Below are positions 25,701-37,906 of a stretch of 64,000 bases of DNA, one piece after another. The stretch is from Bacteroidales bacterium (GTDB taxonomy: Bacteria; Bacteroidota; Bacteroidia; Bacteroidales; UBA932): assembly GCA_017619675.1 (NCBI GenBank), contig JAFZRX010000002.1, forward strand, positions 62,001 to 126,000, written 5' to 3'. Within the stretch, counting starts at the first letter, position 1, and every line of letters starts with the position of its first letter. The notes under the pieces were generated by a model. It worked only from the letters and a program-made list of their open reading frames with translations. It was not told the DNA's origin and did not search any database. The position numbers and the translations under genes are program-made.

Positions 25701-27183
25701 CAAGGCCAAGATCAGCGTTAAACTGGTTGCGGAGAGCGGCGTGGGAACCATAGCCGCCGGAGTAGCCAAGGCCAAGGCTGACCTGATAATTGTATCAGGA
25801 GCCGAAGGCGGCACCGGCGCCTCCCCCATTTCCTCCATAAGATACGCTGGAATATCTCCGGAGATTGGCCTTGCGGAAACGCAGCAGACACTCATAATGA
25901 ACAACCTGCGCGGTTCCGTGGAACTGCAGACCGACGGCCAGTTGAAGACAGGAAAGGACATCATCTCGATGGCATTGCTGGGAGCGGGAGAATTCGGCTT
26001 TGGAACCGCACAGCTTATTGTGCTGGGATGTGTTCTGATGCGCAAGTGCCACTCCAACAACTGCCCCATGGGTGTAGCCACGCAGGATCCGGAACTCCGG
26101 AAACGCTTCATGGGCAAGGCGGATTACCTTGTAAATTACTATACCTTCCTGGCGCGCGAGGTGCGCGAGTATCTGGCGCAGATGGGCTTCCGCAAGTTCG
26201 AAGACATCATTGGCAGGAGCGACCTCATTGAGATAGACACAGGCAAATTGAATGAGAAGACTGCCGGACTGGACTTTGGCAAACTGCTTTACAGGGTGGA
26301 CGGCACGGCCGCCATCCGCAAGCAGAGGGACCAGAAGCACAACATCTTCAACGTCCTGGACCGCGAGCTCATAGCCGCCACCAAGTATGCGGTGGACAGC
26401 AAGCAGCCTATATCACTGACCTACGACATTGTGAACACCAACCGTACTGTGGGAGCCATGCTTTCAGGCCACATTACGGAGCAGTACGGCTCCGAGGGCC
26501 TGCCTGACGGCACCCTGAACATCACGTTCAAGGGCTCCGCAGGCCAGAGTTTCGGCGCCTTCCTGGCAAAGGGAGTGGAGTTCAGGCTGGAGGGAGAGGC
26601 CAACGACTATATGGGCAAGGGCCTTTCGGGCGGAATCATTTCCGTATATCCGCCTGCGCGTTCGCCGTTCAAGGCTTCTGAGAACGCCATCGCGGGCAAC
26701 ACCATACTTTATGGCGCCACCAGCGGCAAGGTGTTCATATGCGGAAAGGCGGGTGAAAGGTTCGCCGTGCGCAACTCCGGTGCCATTGCGGTAGTTGAAG
26801 GTACATCCGACCACTGCTGCGAGTACATGACCGGAGGCCGCGTGGTTGTCCTGGGTGAGACCGGAAGGAACTTTGCCGCGGGTATGTCCGGCGGCCTGGC
26901 CTATGTCTGGGACAAGAACCGGAACTTTGACTACTACTGCAACATGGACATGATAGAACTGAGCCTGATCGAGGAGAAGGCCCGCAGGGACGAACTGAAG
27001 TCCCTGATCGAGGAGCATTACAGGCGCACCGGGTCAAAACTGGCCGCGGAGATGCTCGCGGACTGGAGCCGCTATCAGGAAGAGTTTATCCAGATTACTC
27101 CTATAGAATACAAGAAGGTACTCCAGGAAGAGGCCATGCGTAAGATTCAGGAAAAGATTGACAACGTTCAGAGAGATTATTGA
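22711..27183 (+). CDS. gltB: Glutamate synthase large subunit
   Basis: 1490 aa. Cys18 (HDACGIGML) is the class II glutaminase nucleophile, implying a 17-residue propeptide. The central region, the FMN-binding synthase domain (GGTGASPISSIRYAG) and the cysteine cluster CVLMRKCHSNNCPMG for the 3Fe-4S centre follow in family order, then the C-terminal beta-helix domain. With GltD it makes two glutamates from glutamine and 2-oxoglutarate. It is followed two bases later by gltD. Confidence 0.97.
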   Translation: MRQDNQGLYAREYEHDACGIGMLINLKGDKSHSLVDNALTVLENMKHRGAEAADNKSGDGAGILLQIPHEFILLQGIPVPEKLKYGTGLVFLPKDKELAAGYVDIIRQETEKAGLTLFHIREVPVDSNVLGAASKKTEPKIIQIFITGAQEVSKFETQLYLLRKHIERRINDRDFYIVSLSNRVIVYKGMVTSNQLREYYPDLGSPFFTSALAMVHSRFSTNTFPTWSLAQPFRMLAHNGEINTIRSNRSWMEARESVLSSQPLGEVKDFSPVIQPDMSDSASFDNALEFFVRSGMSLPHAMAMMVPESFNEKNPISQSLKDFYEYHSILMEPWDGPAAMLFTDGRYAGGMLDRNGLRPSRYLVTEDGLMLIASETGCLKIDPQNVRAKGSLQPGKIMLVDTETGQIIADEEIKKTLSEGQDYGKWLSEGRTELAKLRSGRKADYEVEDYERKLRGFDFTREDIQKVILPMCSNAQEPISSMGNDTQLAVLSDRPQLLFNYFRQQFAQVTNPPIDPIREELVMSLTEYIGAVGMNILTPDSSHCKMVRLPQPIITNTELDTLCNIRYKGFNTEKLPMLFDPAKGEKGLREALDALCKEAERSVDNGINYIILTDRGIDADHAAIPSLLAVSAIHHYLVSIKKRVQTALIVESGEIREVMHAALLLGYGASGVNPYMAFAVIKDQVEKGALQMDEVTARHNYIKAMDKGLLKILSKMGISTIRSYRGAKIFEAIGLSSELLSKYFGTASSTVEGIGLDTIAKDAIRLHAQAFQAEQGDVLPMIGQYSFRKDGIRHAWTPEAIATLQIATREGDYAKFKDFTSIIDSRKEPLFLRDFFTFKQNPIPLEEVEPEENIVKRFVGGAMSFGALSEEAHETIALALNKLGSRSNTGEGGEDEARFKGTKDGVSLNSKVKQVASGRFGVTTEYLVNAEEIQIKVAQGAKPGEGGQLPGYKVNGIIAKTRHSIPGISLISPPPHHDIYSIEDLAQLIFDLKNVNPKAKISVKLVAESGVGTIAAGVAKAKADLIIVSGAEGGTGASPISSIRYAGISPEIGLAETQQTLIMNNLRGSVELQTDGQLKTGKDIISMALLGAGEFGFGTAQLIVLGCVLMRKCHSNNCPMGVATQDPELRKRFMGKADYLVNYYTFLAREVREYLAQMGFRKFEDIIGRSDLIEIDTGKLNEKTAGLDFGKLLYRVDGTAAIRKQRDQKHNIFNVLDRELIAATKYAVDSKQPISLTYDIVNTNRTVGAMLSGHITEQYGSEGLPDGTLNITFKGSAGQSFGAFLAKGVEFRLEGEANDYMGKGLSGGIISVYPPARSPFKASENAIAGNTILYGATSGKVFICGKAGERFAVRNSGAIAVVEGTSDHCCEYMTGGRVVVLGETGRNFAAGMSGGLAYVWDKNRNFDYYCNMDMIELSLIEEKARRDELKSLIEEHYRRTGSKLAAEMLADWSRYQEEFIQITPIEYKKVLQEEAMRKIQEKIDNVQRDY

Positions 27184-27185
27184 CA

Positions 27186-28532
27186 ATGGGAAATCCTAAG
27201 GCATTTTTGACTGTACCCCGCCAGGAAGCGGGACACAGACCTGTATATGAGAGGATCTGCGACTTCAGTGAAGTGGAGCAGTTCCTCAATGAGGGAGAAC
27301 GCCGTCTCCAGGCTTCCCGATGCATGGATTGCGGAGTGCCATTCTGCCACTGGGCCTGCCCTCTGGGCAACAAGGCCCCCGAATGGCAGGACGCCATCTA
27401 TCACGGGGAGTGGGAACTGGCATTCAAACTGCTGTCTGCCACCAACGATTTCCCGGAGTTCACCGGCAAGGTATGCCCTGCCCTCTGTGAGAAAAGTTGC
27501 GTGCTGAACCATTGCATAGACGCCCCCGTGACCATACGTGAGGACGAATGCTCCGTAATAGAGAAAGCCTTTGCGGAAGGATACATCAAGCCCAAGCAGT
27601 ATGCCCGGAACGGGAAGAAGGTGGCGGTGATTGGCGCCGGGCCCGCGGGCCTGTCCGCGGCCACGCGCTTGAACTGCCTGGGTTACGAGGTCACCGTATT
27701 TGACAAAATGCAGAAACCAGGCGGCCTTGTACGCTACGGAATACCAAATTTCAAGCTTGACAAGTACATTATTAACCGCAGGGTGGACTTTATGACGCAA
27801 GAAGGTATTAACTTCGTATGCGGAACCACCGTTGACGTACAGAAACTCCCTGAGGGGTTCGACGCTTATGTGATTGCCACCGGCACTCCGCAGGCCAGGA
27901 ACCTGGATATCCCTGGAAGGGATCTCAAGGGCATCTATTTCGCCCTGGACATGCTCTCCCAGCAGAACAGGATCCTGGAAGGAGAACAGTTCGGCAAGGA
28001 TGAACTGGTGAACGCCAAGGGACGCAAGGTGCTGGTGATTGGCGGAGGAGATACTGGAAGCGACTGCATCGGCACCTGCCACAGGCATGAAGCCGTGAGC
28101 GTGACCCAGATCGAGATCCTGCCAAAGCCGCCGGAGGGGTACAACCCGGCCACGCCGTGGCCGTACTGGCCCCAGATACTCAAGACCACTACCAGCCACG
28201 AGGAAGGCTGCGAGAGGTTCTGGAGCCTGACCTCCAACCGTTTCATTGACGACGGCAAGGGCAACGTGTGCGGCGTTGAGACCGAGCGCGTGGAGTGGGT
28301 ACCCTCCCCTGAAGGAGGACGCCCCCGCATGGAGAAGACCGGCGAGAAGAAGGTCATCGAGTGCGACATGGTGCTTCTGGCAATGGGATTCCTCAAACCG
28401 GAGCATCCGGCCTTGGGCCCCAACGTATTCCTTTGCGGCGATGCCAAGTCAGGCGCCAGCCTGGTTGTAAGGGCAATCGCAAGCGGAAGGGAGACTGCCA
28501 AGGAAGTTGACAAGTATCTAAATACCAAGTAA
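27186..28532 (+). CDS. gltD: Glutamate synthase small subunit
   Basis: 448 aa. The N-terminal cysteines (CMDCGVPFCHWACP and CPALCEKSC) bind 4Fe-4S clusters. GAGPAGLSAA binds FAD, and a second dinucleotide motif GGGDTGSDC binds NADPH. It passes electrons to GltB. I use the ATG at 27186, three bases after the gltB stop; a TTG two codons earlier would overlap that stop and has nothing to recommend it. dapF begins one base after the stop. Confidence 0.96.
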   Translation: MGNPKAFLTVPRQEAGHRPVYERICDFSEVEQFLNEGERRLQASRCMDCGVPFCHWACPLGNKAPEWQDAIYHGEWELAFKLLSATNDFPEFTGKVCPALCEKSCVLNHCIDAPVTIREDECSVIEKAFAEGYIKPKQYARNGKKVAVIGAGPAGLSAATRLNCLGYEVTVFDKMQKPGGLVRYGIPNFKLDKYIINRRVDFMTQEGINFVCGTTVDVQKLPEGFDAYVIATGTPQARNLDIPGRDLKGIYFALDMLSQQNRILEGEQFGKDELVNAKGRKVLVIGGGDTGSDCIGTCHRHEAVSVTQIEILPKPPEGYNPATPWPYWPQILKTTTSHEEGCERFWSLTSNRFIDDGKGNVCGVETERVEWVPSPEGGRPRMEKTGEKKVIECDMVLLAMGFLKPEHPALGPNVFLCGDAKSGASLVVRAIASGRETAKEVDKYLNTK

Positions 28533-28533
28533 G

Positions 28534-29349
28534 ATGGGAAAGAAGACATTGTATTTCACCAAGATGGAAGGCCTTGGGAACGATTACGTCTATATAGATG
28601 CCAAGCGTTTCCCGGTAGCCGACCCGGCAGCCCTCTCGGTACGGCTGAGCGACAGGCATTTTGGCATAGGAGGTGACGGCATCATACTGATAGGGCCAAG
28701 CGAAAAGGCGGATTTCAGCATGAGGATATTCAATGCCGACGGCTCCGAGGGCATGATGTGCGGCAACGGGGCCCGCTGCGTTGGAAAATATGTGTTTGAC
28801 AAGAATCTTACTGATAAGACTGACATTACCCTTGAGACCCTTTCGGGCATAAAGACACTTCATCTGAATGTGGGGAAAGACGGCCTGGTGGACAGCGTTG
28901 CCGTGGACATGGGTTGCTATTCCCTGACGGAGGCCCCGCAGGAAATTGCGGCTAAAGGCCGCGCATTCCGCGGGACCGGCGTCAGCATGGGCAACCCCCA
29001 CTACGTCACCTTCCAGGACGATGCGGACACGCTTGACCTGACAGCCTACGGGCCTGTGATTGAATGCGACCCGGCATTCCCTGACAGGACCAACGTGGAA
29101 TTCGCCAAGGTTGTTTCCCCCGGAGTAATCCGGATGAGGGTCTGGGAAAGGGGCAGCGGGATAACCATGGCCTGCGGCACGGGCGCCTGCGCCACTGCCG
29201 CCGCCGCGGTTGAGCGCGGCCTGGTCCAGAGCCCCTGCACAATTGTTATGGACGGCGGAAGCCTGACCATTGACTGTGACAAGGCAAGCGGGAAGGTTGT
29301 AATGACCGGCCCCGCCACAACGGTATTCGAAGGAATAGTGGAAGTATGA
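28534..29349 (+). CDS. dapF: Diaminopimelate epimerase
   Basis: 271 aa. The two catalytic cysteines sit in MMCGNGARC (Cys76) and ACGTGACA (Cys214). It converts LL- to meso-diaminopimelate for lysine and peptidoglycan. The gene lies between gltD and dapL and overlaps dapL by four bases, so the pair is made together. The link to the nitrogen genes is that DapL takes its amino group from glutamate. Confidence 0.96.
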   Translation: MGKKTLYFTKMEGLGNDYVYIDAKRFPVADPAALSVRLSDRHFGIGGDGIILIGPSEKADFSMRIFNADGSEGMMCGNGARCVGKYVFDKNLTDKTDITLETLSGIKTLHLNVGKDGLVDSVAVDMGCYSLTEAPQEIAAKGRAFRGTGVSMGNPHYVTFQDDADTLDLTAYGPVIECDPAFPDRTNVEFAKVVSPGVIRMRVWERGSGITMACGTGACATAAAAVERGLVQSPCTIVMDGGSLTIDCDKASGKVVMTGPATTVFEGIVEV

Positions 29350-30545
29350 GCCAAATAAACGAAAATTACCTCAATCTGGCGCAGAGATACCTGTTCTCCG
29401 AGGTCGCCGCAAGGGTTTCCGCATATCTGGGGAAGAACCCGTCGGCAAAAATCATCAGGATGGGTATCGGCGATGTCACGCAGCCTATAGCGCCCGCCGT
29501 GGCGCAGGCCATGCACCGGGCGGTGGAGGACTGCTGCCACAGCGAGACCTTCCACGGCTACGGCCCGGAGCCCGGCTATGACTTCCTGCGTAACGCCATC
29601 GTGGAGAACGACTTCGCCGGACTTGGGATCAAGGCGTCGGAAGTCTTTGTAAGCGACGGCGCAAAGAGCGACACCGGAAATATCGGGGACATCTTCTCCC
29701 AATGCAATGTAATTGGAATAACTGATCCCGTCTATCCCGTATATGTTGATACTAACACCATGGCGGGACGCAGGATAGTTTACATACCCTGCAACCCCGG
29801 CAACGGCTTCACGGGTGACATCCCTGACCAGAAACTGGACATCATATACCTGTGCTACCCCAACAACCCCACGGGAGCAGTGATATCCAGGGAAAAACTC
29901 AAGGCATGGGTTGACTATGCGCTTGAGAATCAAAGCATTATCTTTTACGATGCAGCATACGAGGCTTTCATCCGCGACCCACAAATCCCCCACTCCATAT
30001 ACGAGATAGAAGGGGCGAAGCGCTGCGCCATAGAGTTCAGGAGTTTCTCCAAGACCGCCGGCTTTACCGGTATCCGCTGCGCGTTCAACGTTGTCCCGGA
30101 GGAACTCACCGCACGGTCATCGGACGGCAGGGAGATATCCCTGAACCATCTTTGGGACAGGCGGCAGAGCTGCAAGTTCAACGGAGCCTCATACATTTCC
30201 CAGAGGGCGGCCGAGGCCGTCTACAGCCCGGAGGGCAAAGTACAGGTCAAGGCCGTCCTGGACGGCTACCTTGAGACGGCGGCCGTCATAAGGGCAAGCC
30301 TGCAGAAGGCCGGGCTGAACCCCGTGGGCGGAGAGAACTCTCCGTACATCTGGGCTCAGACCCCGGGCGGGATGCCGTCCTGGGATTTCTTTGACCTGCT
30401 GCTGAACCGCGCGGGGGTAGTGGTAACCCCCGGAGCCGGTTTCGGCCAGGCCGGCGAAGGCTATTTCAGGGTTACGGCCTTCTCCAGCAAGGACCAAAGC
30501 ATTGAAGCTATGGAAAAGTTAAACCAATTGGTAAAATCATTATAG
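29346..30545 (+). CDS. dapL: LL-diaminopimelate aminotransferase
   Basis: 399 aa class I/II aminotransferase. YPNNPTGAVI and the PLP lysine Lys236 in SFSKTAGFTG are clear. The N-terminus INENYLNLAQRYLFSEVAAR and the phrase FVSDGAKSDTGNI match DapL. It makes LL-diaminopimelate directly from tetrahydrodipicolinate with glutamate as donor, bypassing the succinylated intermediates. Start overlaps dapF by four bases; carA follows after one base. Confidence 0.95.
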   Translation: MSQINENYLNLAQRYLFSEVAARVSAYLGKNPSAKIIRMGIGDVTQPIAPAVAQAMHRAVEDCCHSETFHGYGPEPGYDFLRNAIVENDFAGLGIKASEVFVSDGAKSDTGNIGDIFSQCNVIGITDPVYPVYVDTNTMAGRRIVYIPCNPGNGFTGDIPDQKLDIIYLCYPNNPTGAVISREKLKAWVDYALENQSIIFYDAAYEAFIRDPQIPHSIYEIEGAKRCAIEFRSFSKTAGFTGIRCAFNVVPEELTARSSDGREISLNHLWDRRQSCKFNGASYISQRAAEAVYSPEGKVQVKAVLDGYLETAAVIRASLQKAGLNPVGGENSPYIWAQTPGGMPSWDFFDLLLNRAGVVVTPGAGFGQAGEGYFRVTAFSSKDQSIEAMEKLNQLVKSL

Positions 30546-30546
30546 A

Positions 30547-31635
30547 ATGAGAACCGCTAAACTCATCCTTTCAGACGGCAGTTCATATGACGCTTTCTCA
30601 TTCGGGTACGAAAAGTCCGTGAGCGGAGAACTGGTGTTCTACACTGCCATGACGGGATATCCGGAGAGCCTGAGCGACCCTTCCTACAAGGGGCAGATCC
30701 TCATCCCCACCTATCCTATGATAGGCAATTACGGAGTCCCGGGAGACGTGAAGGAGAACGGGCTGTCAAAGTTCTTCGAATCCGACAGGATCCAGTGCAC
30801 AGGATTAATAATATCGGACTATTCCCAGCAGTACAGCCACTGGGATTCCGAGCGGAGCCTGGGTGCGTGGCTCAAGGCCTGGGAAGTTCCCGGGCTGTTC
30901 GGTATAGATACCAGGGCCCTTACTAAGAAACTCCGCGAGAAGGGCGCCATGCTGGGCAAGATAGTCTTTGACGGCGTGGACCCCGGTTTCTACGATCCTG
31001 ACAAGGACAACCTGGTGCCCCAGGTGTCCTGCAAGGAGGTCCAGACCTTCGGCACCGGCCGCTACAAGGTCCTCATGGTGGACTGCGGAATGAAGAACAA
31101 CATTATCAGGTGCCTCCTGAAACACGACGTTACCGTAACCCTGGTGCCCTGGGACTATGATTTCAGGGGCACTGACTACGACGGGCTGTTCATCTCCAAC
31201 GGACCCGGAAACCCGGCCGTCCTGCTGCCTGTGATAGAGCATCTGAAATACGCCTTGAAGGAAGACAGGCCAATCATGGGAATATGCCTTGGGCATCAGC
31301 TGATGGCCCTGGCCTCCGGCGCGCAGACATACAAGATGAAATACGGCCACCGCGGACACAACCAGCCGGTTATAGTGCCCGGGACGCAGAAGTGCTTCAT
31401 CACGTCACAGAATCACGGCTTTGCCGTGGATCCTGCCACACTCCCCTCTGACTGGGAGCCCATGTTCACCAACCTGAACGACGGCACCAACGAGGGCATA
31501 AGGCACAAGACAAAGCCGTTCTTCAGCACCCAGTTCCATCCGGAAGCGTCCAGCGGCCCGGTGGACACGGAAAGCCTGTTCGCCGTTTTCGTCAACAACA
31601 TGAAACAATATAAGGAGGGAAAGGACAATGGCTGA
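30547..31635 (+). CDS. carA: Carbamoyl-phosphate synthase small subunit
   Basis: 362 aa. The N-terminal domain (GYEKSVSGELVFYTAMTGYPE) and the class I glutaminase domain with GICLGHQL (Cys nucleophile) and FHPEASSGP (His and Glu) are complete. It feeds ammonia from glutamine to CarB for pyrimidine and arginine synthesis. It overlaps carB by eight bases. Confidence 0.96.
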   Translation: MRTAKLILSDGSSYDAFSFGYEKSVSGELVFYTAMTGYPESLSDPSYKGQILIPTYPMIGNYGVPGDVKENGLSKFFESDRIQCTGLIISDYSQQYSHWDSERSLGAWLKAWEVPGLFGIDTRALTKKLREKGAMLGKIVFDGVDPGFYDPDKDNLVPQVSCKEVQTFGTGRYKVLMVDCGMKNNIIRCLLKHDVTVTLVPWDYDFRGTDYDGLFISNGPGNPAVLLPVIEHLKYALKEDRPIMGICLGHQLMALASGAQTYKMKYGHRGHNQPVIVPGTQKCFITSQNHGFAVDPATLPSDWEPMFTNLNDGTNEGIRHKTKPFFSTQFHPEASSGPVDTESLFAVFVNNMKQYKEGKDNG

Positions 31636-34600
31636 GATTGAGAAAATACTGGTGCTGGGCTCCGGAGCCCTCAAGATTGGCCAGTCCGGAGAATTCGACT
31701 ACTCCGGTTCACAGGCCCTCAAGGCATTGAGGGAGGAAGGGAAGAAGACCGTCCTGATAAACCCCAACATTGCCACCATACAAACTTCCGAGGACATTGC
31801 GGACACAACATACTTCCTCCCACTGACTGCTGAATTCGTCCAGAAAGTCATAGAGAAAGAGAGACCCGACGCCATAATGCTGGCCTTCGGAGGCCAGACC
31901 GCACTGAACTGCGGAGTGGAACTGTACCATAACGGCGTCCTGGAGAAATATGGCGTACAGGTGCTCGGAACCCCTGTACAGGCCATCATCAACACTGAAG
32001 ACCGCGAACTGTTCGCCTCAATGATGCGCGACATAGGGGTCAAGACCCCAAGGAGCATAGCCGCGAACAACATGGAGGAAGCCATGGCCGCGGTCAAGGA
32101 AATAGGCTATCCTATCATAGTCCGCGCGGCATACGCCCTGGGTGGCCTGGGCTCCGGCTTCTGCAAGAATGACAAGGAACTGGAGGAACTGGCTTCCAGC
32201 GCCTTCACCTATTCCCCGCAGATTCTCATAGAGGAATCCCTCAAGGGATGGAAGGAGATAGAATACGAAGTGGTGCGCGACCGCTATGACAACTGCATCA
32301 CCGTCTGCAACATGGAGAACCTGGACCCGCTGGGCATCCATACCGGCGAAAGCATAGTGGTTGCTCCGTCTCAGACGCTCAGCGACCACGAATACCACAG
32401 GCTGCGCCGCATTGCGATAGACATAATCCGTCACATTGGAATCATTGGCGAATGCAACGTCCAGTACGCCCTGGACCCTGATTCAGACGACTACCGCGTG
32501 ATTGAGGTGAACGCCAGGCTCAGCCGCTCGTCAGCCCTGGCCTCCAAGGCCACGGGATACCCGCTGGCCTTTGTCGCGGCCAAGCTGGGATTGGGCTTCG
32601 GCCTGCACGAAATCCCCAATGCCGTCACCAAGGTCACCTCCGCATGCTTCGAGCCTGCGCTGGACTACGTGGTGTGCAAGATTCCGCGCTGGGACCTTGG
32701 CAAGTTCGAAGGCGTGTCCAAGCTCATCGGCTCGTCCATGAAATCCGTGGGAGAGGTGATGGCCATAGGCCGCTCCTTCGAGGAAGCAGTGCAAAAAGGC
32801 CTTAGGATGGTGGGCGTGGGCCTCAGGGGCTTCGTTGGCAATTCCCTGGAGATCCCTGACCTGAAATACGAACTGAGCCACCCTACGGACAAGCGTATCC
32901 TGGCTGTATGCCAGGCGTTTGACGAAGGCTACAGCATAGACGACCTCTACCAGATCACAAAGATAGACAAGTGGTTCCTGTTCCGCCTGCAGAACATCCA
33001 TACATACATGAAGCGGCTTCAGGAAGTTCCGTCTCTGGAAGAACTTGATTATCAGACACTTCTGGGAGCCAAGAAACTGGGGTTCTCTGACTGGCAGATA
33101 GGTTTCTTCGTTGCCGGCAAGACAATGAAGGACTTCCACAAGACCGGAATGATGGCCCGCGCGCGGCGCAAGGAACTGGGCATCTTCCCTGCCGTAAAGC
33201 AGATAGACACCCTGGCCGGAGAATACCCCGCCCAGACAAATTACCTGTACCTGACATACAACGGCACGGAGCACGACATAGAGTTTGAGCGCGACGGCCG
33301 CTCTGTTATAGTACTTGGCAGCGGCGCTTACCGTATTGGAAGCAGTGTGGAGTTTGACTGGTGCAGTGTAACCGCCGTTAAGAAGATACAGGAAAGCGGC
33401 TACAGGGCCGTGATGATCAATTACAACCCTGAAACCGTAAGTACGGACTACGACATCTGCGACCGTCTGTTCTTTGATGAACTCTCCCTTGAAAGGGTGC
33501 TGGATATCTGCGAACTGGAAGCGCCCATGGGCGTGATAGTTTCTACAGGAGGCCAGATACCAAACAACCTGGCAATGCAGCTGGACGCCAACGGAGTGAA
33601 GATCCTTGGCACATCGGCAAAATCAATCGATATGGCCGAGGACCGCGAGAAGTTCTCCTCCATGTGCGACTCCCTTGGCATTGACCAGCCCCGCTGGAAG
33701 GAACTTACAAGCATAGAGGATGTGAATGCCTTCGCAGATGAGGTGGGCCTTCCAATCCTCATCCGCCCTTCGTACGTCCTATCGGGCGCAGCCATGAAGG
33801 TTGTCCTGAGCAGGGATGAACTGGAGGAATCGCTGAAGAACGCCGCCGTGGTGAGCCAGGAGCATCCCGTGGTGGCAACGGAGTTCCTCCAGAGGGCCAA
33901 GGAAGTGGAGATTGACGCGGTGGCGCAGGACGGCGTGATCAAGTGCTACGCCATAAGCGAACACATAGAGTTCGCGGGCGTGCACTCCGGCGACGCCACC
34001 GTGGTGTTCCCCGCCCAGAAACTCTACTACGAGACCATCCGCCGCATCATGAAGATTTCCCGCAAGATTGCGGAAGGCCTCAACATATCGGGACCTTTCA
34101 ACATACAGTTCCTGGCAAAGAACAACGACCTGCGCGTGATCGAGTGCAACCTGCGCGCATCCAGGAGCTTCCCGTTCGTTTCAAAGATCACCAAGTTCAA
34201 CTTCATAGGCCTGGCCACTGACATCATGCTGGGCAAGAAGGTGGAGGCGTACAGCAAGAACTTCGCTGACATTGACTACGTGGGAGTGAAGAGTTCGCAG
34301 TTCTCCTTTGCAAGGCTGCTCCAGGCGGACCCCATCCACGGAGTGGACATGGCGTCCACCGGAGAGGTGGCCTGCATAGGAGACAACTATTACGAGGCGC
34401 TGCTCAAGAGCATGCTTTCAGTGGGATACGAGATACCGTCCAAGGAGAAGGGTATCCTCATATCATCCGGACCTTCCTATTCAAAGGTGGAGATGCTGGA
34501 GGCCTGCAAGATGCTCAGGGACTACGGCTACAAAATCTATTCGACCTCCGGAACCGCAATGTTCCTGGAGCAGCACGGCATAGAGTCGGAAATCCTGCAC

Positions 34601-34846
34601 TGGCCGGATTCCGGCAAGCAGCCCAATGCGATTGACTATATAGAGGGCCACAAACTGGACCTTGTAATAAACATCCCCAAGAACTTCACCAGGAGGGAGC
34701 TGGAGAACGGCTTTGCCATCAGGCGCTCAGCCGTGGACCACAATATCCCTCTGATTACAAACGCGCGCCTTGCAAGCGCATTCATATACGCGCTGTGCAA
34801 GATAGGCGTGGAAGGCCTTGCAATAAGGTCCTGGGACGAATATTAA
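31628..34846 (+). CDS. carB: Carbamoyl-phosphate synthase large subunit
   Basis: 1072 aa with two ATP-grasp halves, each opened by a glycine-rich pre-grasp motif (GSGALKIGQSGEFDYSGSQA near 10-29 and GSGAYRIGSSVEFDWCSV near 560). A C-terminal MGS-like allosteric domain lies at about 940-1072. It makes carbamoyl phosphate from bicarbonate, ammonia and two ATP. Length is normal. pyrG follows after 10 bp, so two steps of pyrimidine synthesis that use glutamine are adjacent. Confidence 0.97.
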   Translation: MAEIEKILVLGSGALKIGQSGEFDYSGSQALKALREEGKKTVLINPNIATIQTSEDIADTTYFLPLTAEFVQKVIEKERPDAIMLAFGGQTALNCGVELYHNGVLEKYGVQVLGTPVQAIINTEDRELFASMMRDIGVKTPRSIAANNMEEAMAAVKEIGYPIIVRAAYALGGLGSGFCKNDKELEELASSAFTYSPQILIEESLKGWKEIEYEVVRDRYDNCITVCNMENLDPLGIHTGESIVVAPSQTLSDHEYHRLRRIAIDIIRHIGIIGECNVQYALDPDSDDYRVIEVNARLSRSSALASKATGYPLAFVAAKLGLGFGLHEIPNAVTKVTSACFEPALDYVVCKIPRWDLGKFEGVSKLIGSSMKSVGEVMAIGRSFEEAVQKGLRMVGVGLRGFVGNSLEIPDLKYELSHPTDKRILAVCQAFDEGYSIDDLYQITKIDKWFLFRLQNIHTYMKRLQEVPSLEELDYQTLLGAKKLGFSDWQIGFFVAGKTMKDFHKTGMMARARRKELGIFPAVKQIDTLAGEYPAQTNYLYLTYNGTEHDIEFERDGRSVIVLGSGAYRIGSSVEFDWCSVTAVKKIQESGYRAVMINYNPETVSTDYDICDRLFFDELSLERVLDICELEAPMGVIVSTGGQIPNNLAMQLDANGVKILGTSAKSIDMAEDREKFSSMCDSLGIDQPRWKELTSIEDVNAFADEVGLPILIRPSYVLSGAAMKVVLSRDELEESLKNAAVVSQEHPVVATEFLQRAKEVEIDAVAQDGVIKCYAISEHIEFAGVHSGDATVVFPAQKLYYETIRRIMKISRKIAEGLNISGPFNIQFLAKNNDLRVIECNLRASRSFPFVSKITKFNFIGLATDIMLGKKVEAYSKNFADIDYVGVKSSQFSFARLLQADPIHGVDMASTGEVACIGDNYYEALLKSMLSVGYEIPSKEKGILISSGPSYSKVEMLEACKMLRDYGYKIYSTSGTAMFLEQHGIESEILHWPDSGKQPNAIDYIEGHKLDLVINIPKNFTRRELENGFAIRRSAVDHNIPLITNARLASAFIYALCKIGVEGLAIRSWDEY

Positions 34847-34853
34847 AACTTAG

Positions 34854-37288
<2,435 letters not shown>

Positions 37289-37314
37289 TATGCGTAAATA
37301 TAATCATTTACAAT

Positions 37315-37342
37315 AAAAAAACCGGCCAATCGGCCGGTTTTT
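37315..37342 (-). terminator. Terminator of the ileS-dksA-lspA unit
   Basis: ACCGGCC (37321-37327) pairs with GGCCGGT (37332-37338) around an AATC loop, extended by A/T pairs. Read on the minus strand it ends in a run of seven T residues. The T run on the plus side is shorter, but it could also act in that direction. Confidence 0.85.
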
Positions 37343-37345
37343 CAA

Positions 37346-37903
37346 TCATTTATCTTCCTTTAGGGCAGAAGGATGGAAGAGGGAGTATATGACAAACCAG
37401 AAGGCGCCAACGGTGACGCAACTGTCCGCAACGTTGAATACTGGGTCGAAGAAAGTGATGTGCTTTCCACCGATGTAGGTATCTATGAGGGGGAAATAGA
37501 GCATGTCCACTACCTTGCCCTGGAAAAGCGGAGCGTAGTCCCAGATAACTCCATAGAAGATGCAGTCTATTACGTTTCCTATGGCTCCGGCTGTAATTAG
37601 GGACAGGGGTATGAGGAATCCTATTGGCGTCTCCTTCTTGAGCATGTCGCGGATCCACCAGATGAGGAGGCCTGAAAGGATGATGCGGAAGGCCGTGAGG
37701 ATGTATTTGCCCACGACTCCCCCGAACGCCATTCCAAATGCCATTCCTTCATTCTCCACGAAAGCGATCCTGAACCACTGACCCAGCACCGGGAAACTCT
37801 CGCCAATTGACATGTTGGTCTTGACGAGAACCTTGGACACCTGGTCGATCACCAGCAGGATTGCTCCCATAATGAGGAGCTTCTTCCCCTTGGATAATGC
37901 CAT
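37346..37903 (-). CDS. lspA: Lipoprotein signal peptidase (signal peptidase II)
   Basis: 185 aa inner-membrane aspartic protease with four membrane segments. The catalytic aspartates are Asp113 (GNVID) and Asp160 (FNVADS). It cleaves prolipoproteins after lipidation. Its partner proteins are abundant in this window, where several lipoproteins are encoded. It lies three bases after the ileS-dksA frame, the usual Bacteroidota order. Confidence 0.95.
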   Translation of the reverse strand: MALSKGKKLLIMGAILLVIDQVSKVLVKTNMSIGESFPVLGQWFRIAFVENEGMAFGMAFGGVVGKYILTAFRIILSGLLIWWIRDMLKKETPIGFLIPLSLITAGAIGNVIDCIFYGVIWDYAPLFQGKVVDMLYFPLIDTYIGGKHITFFDPVFNVADSCVTVGAFWFVIYSLFHPSALKEDK

Positions 37904-37906
37904 TTC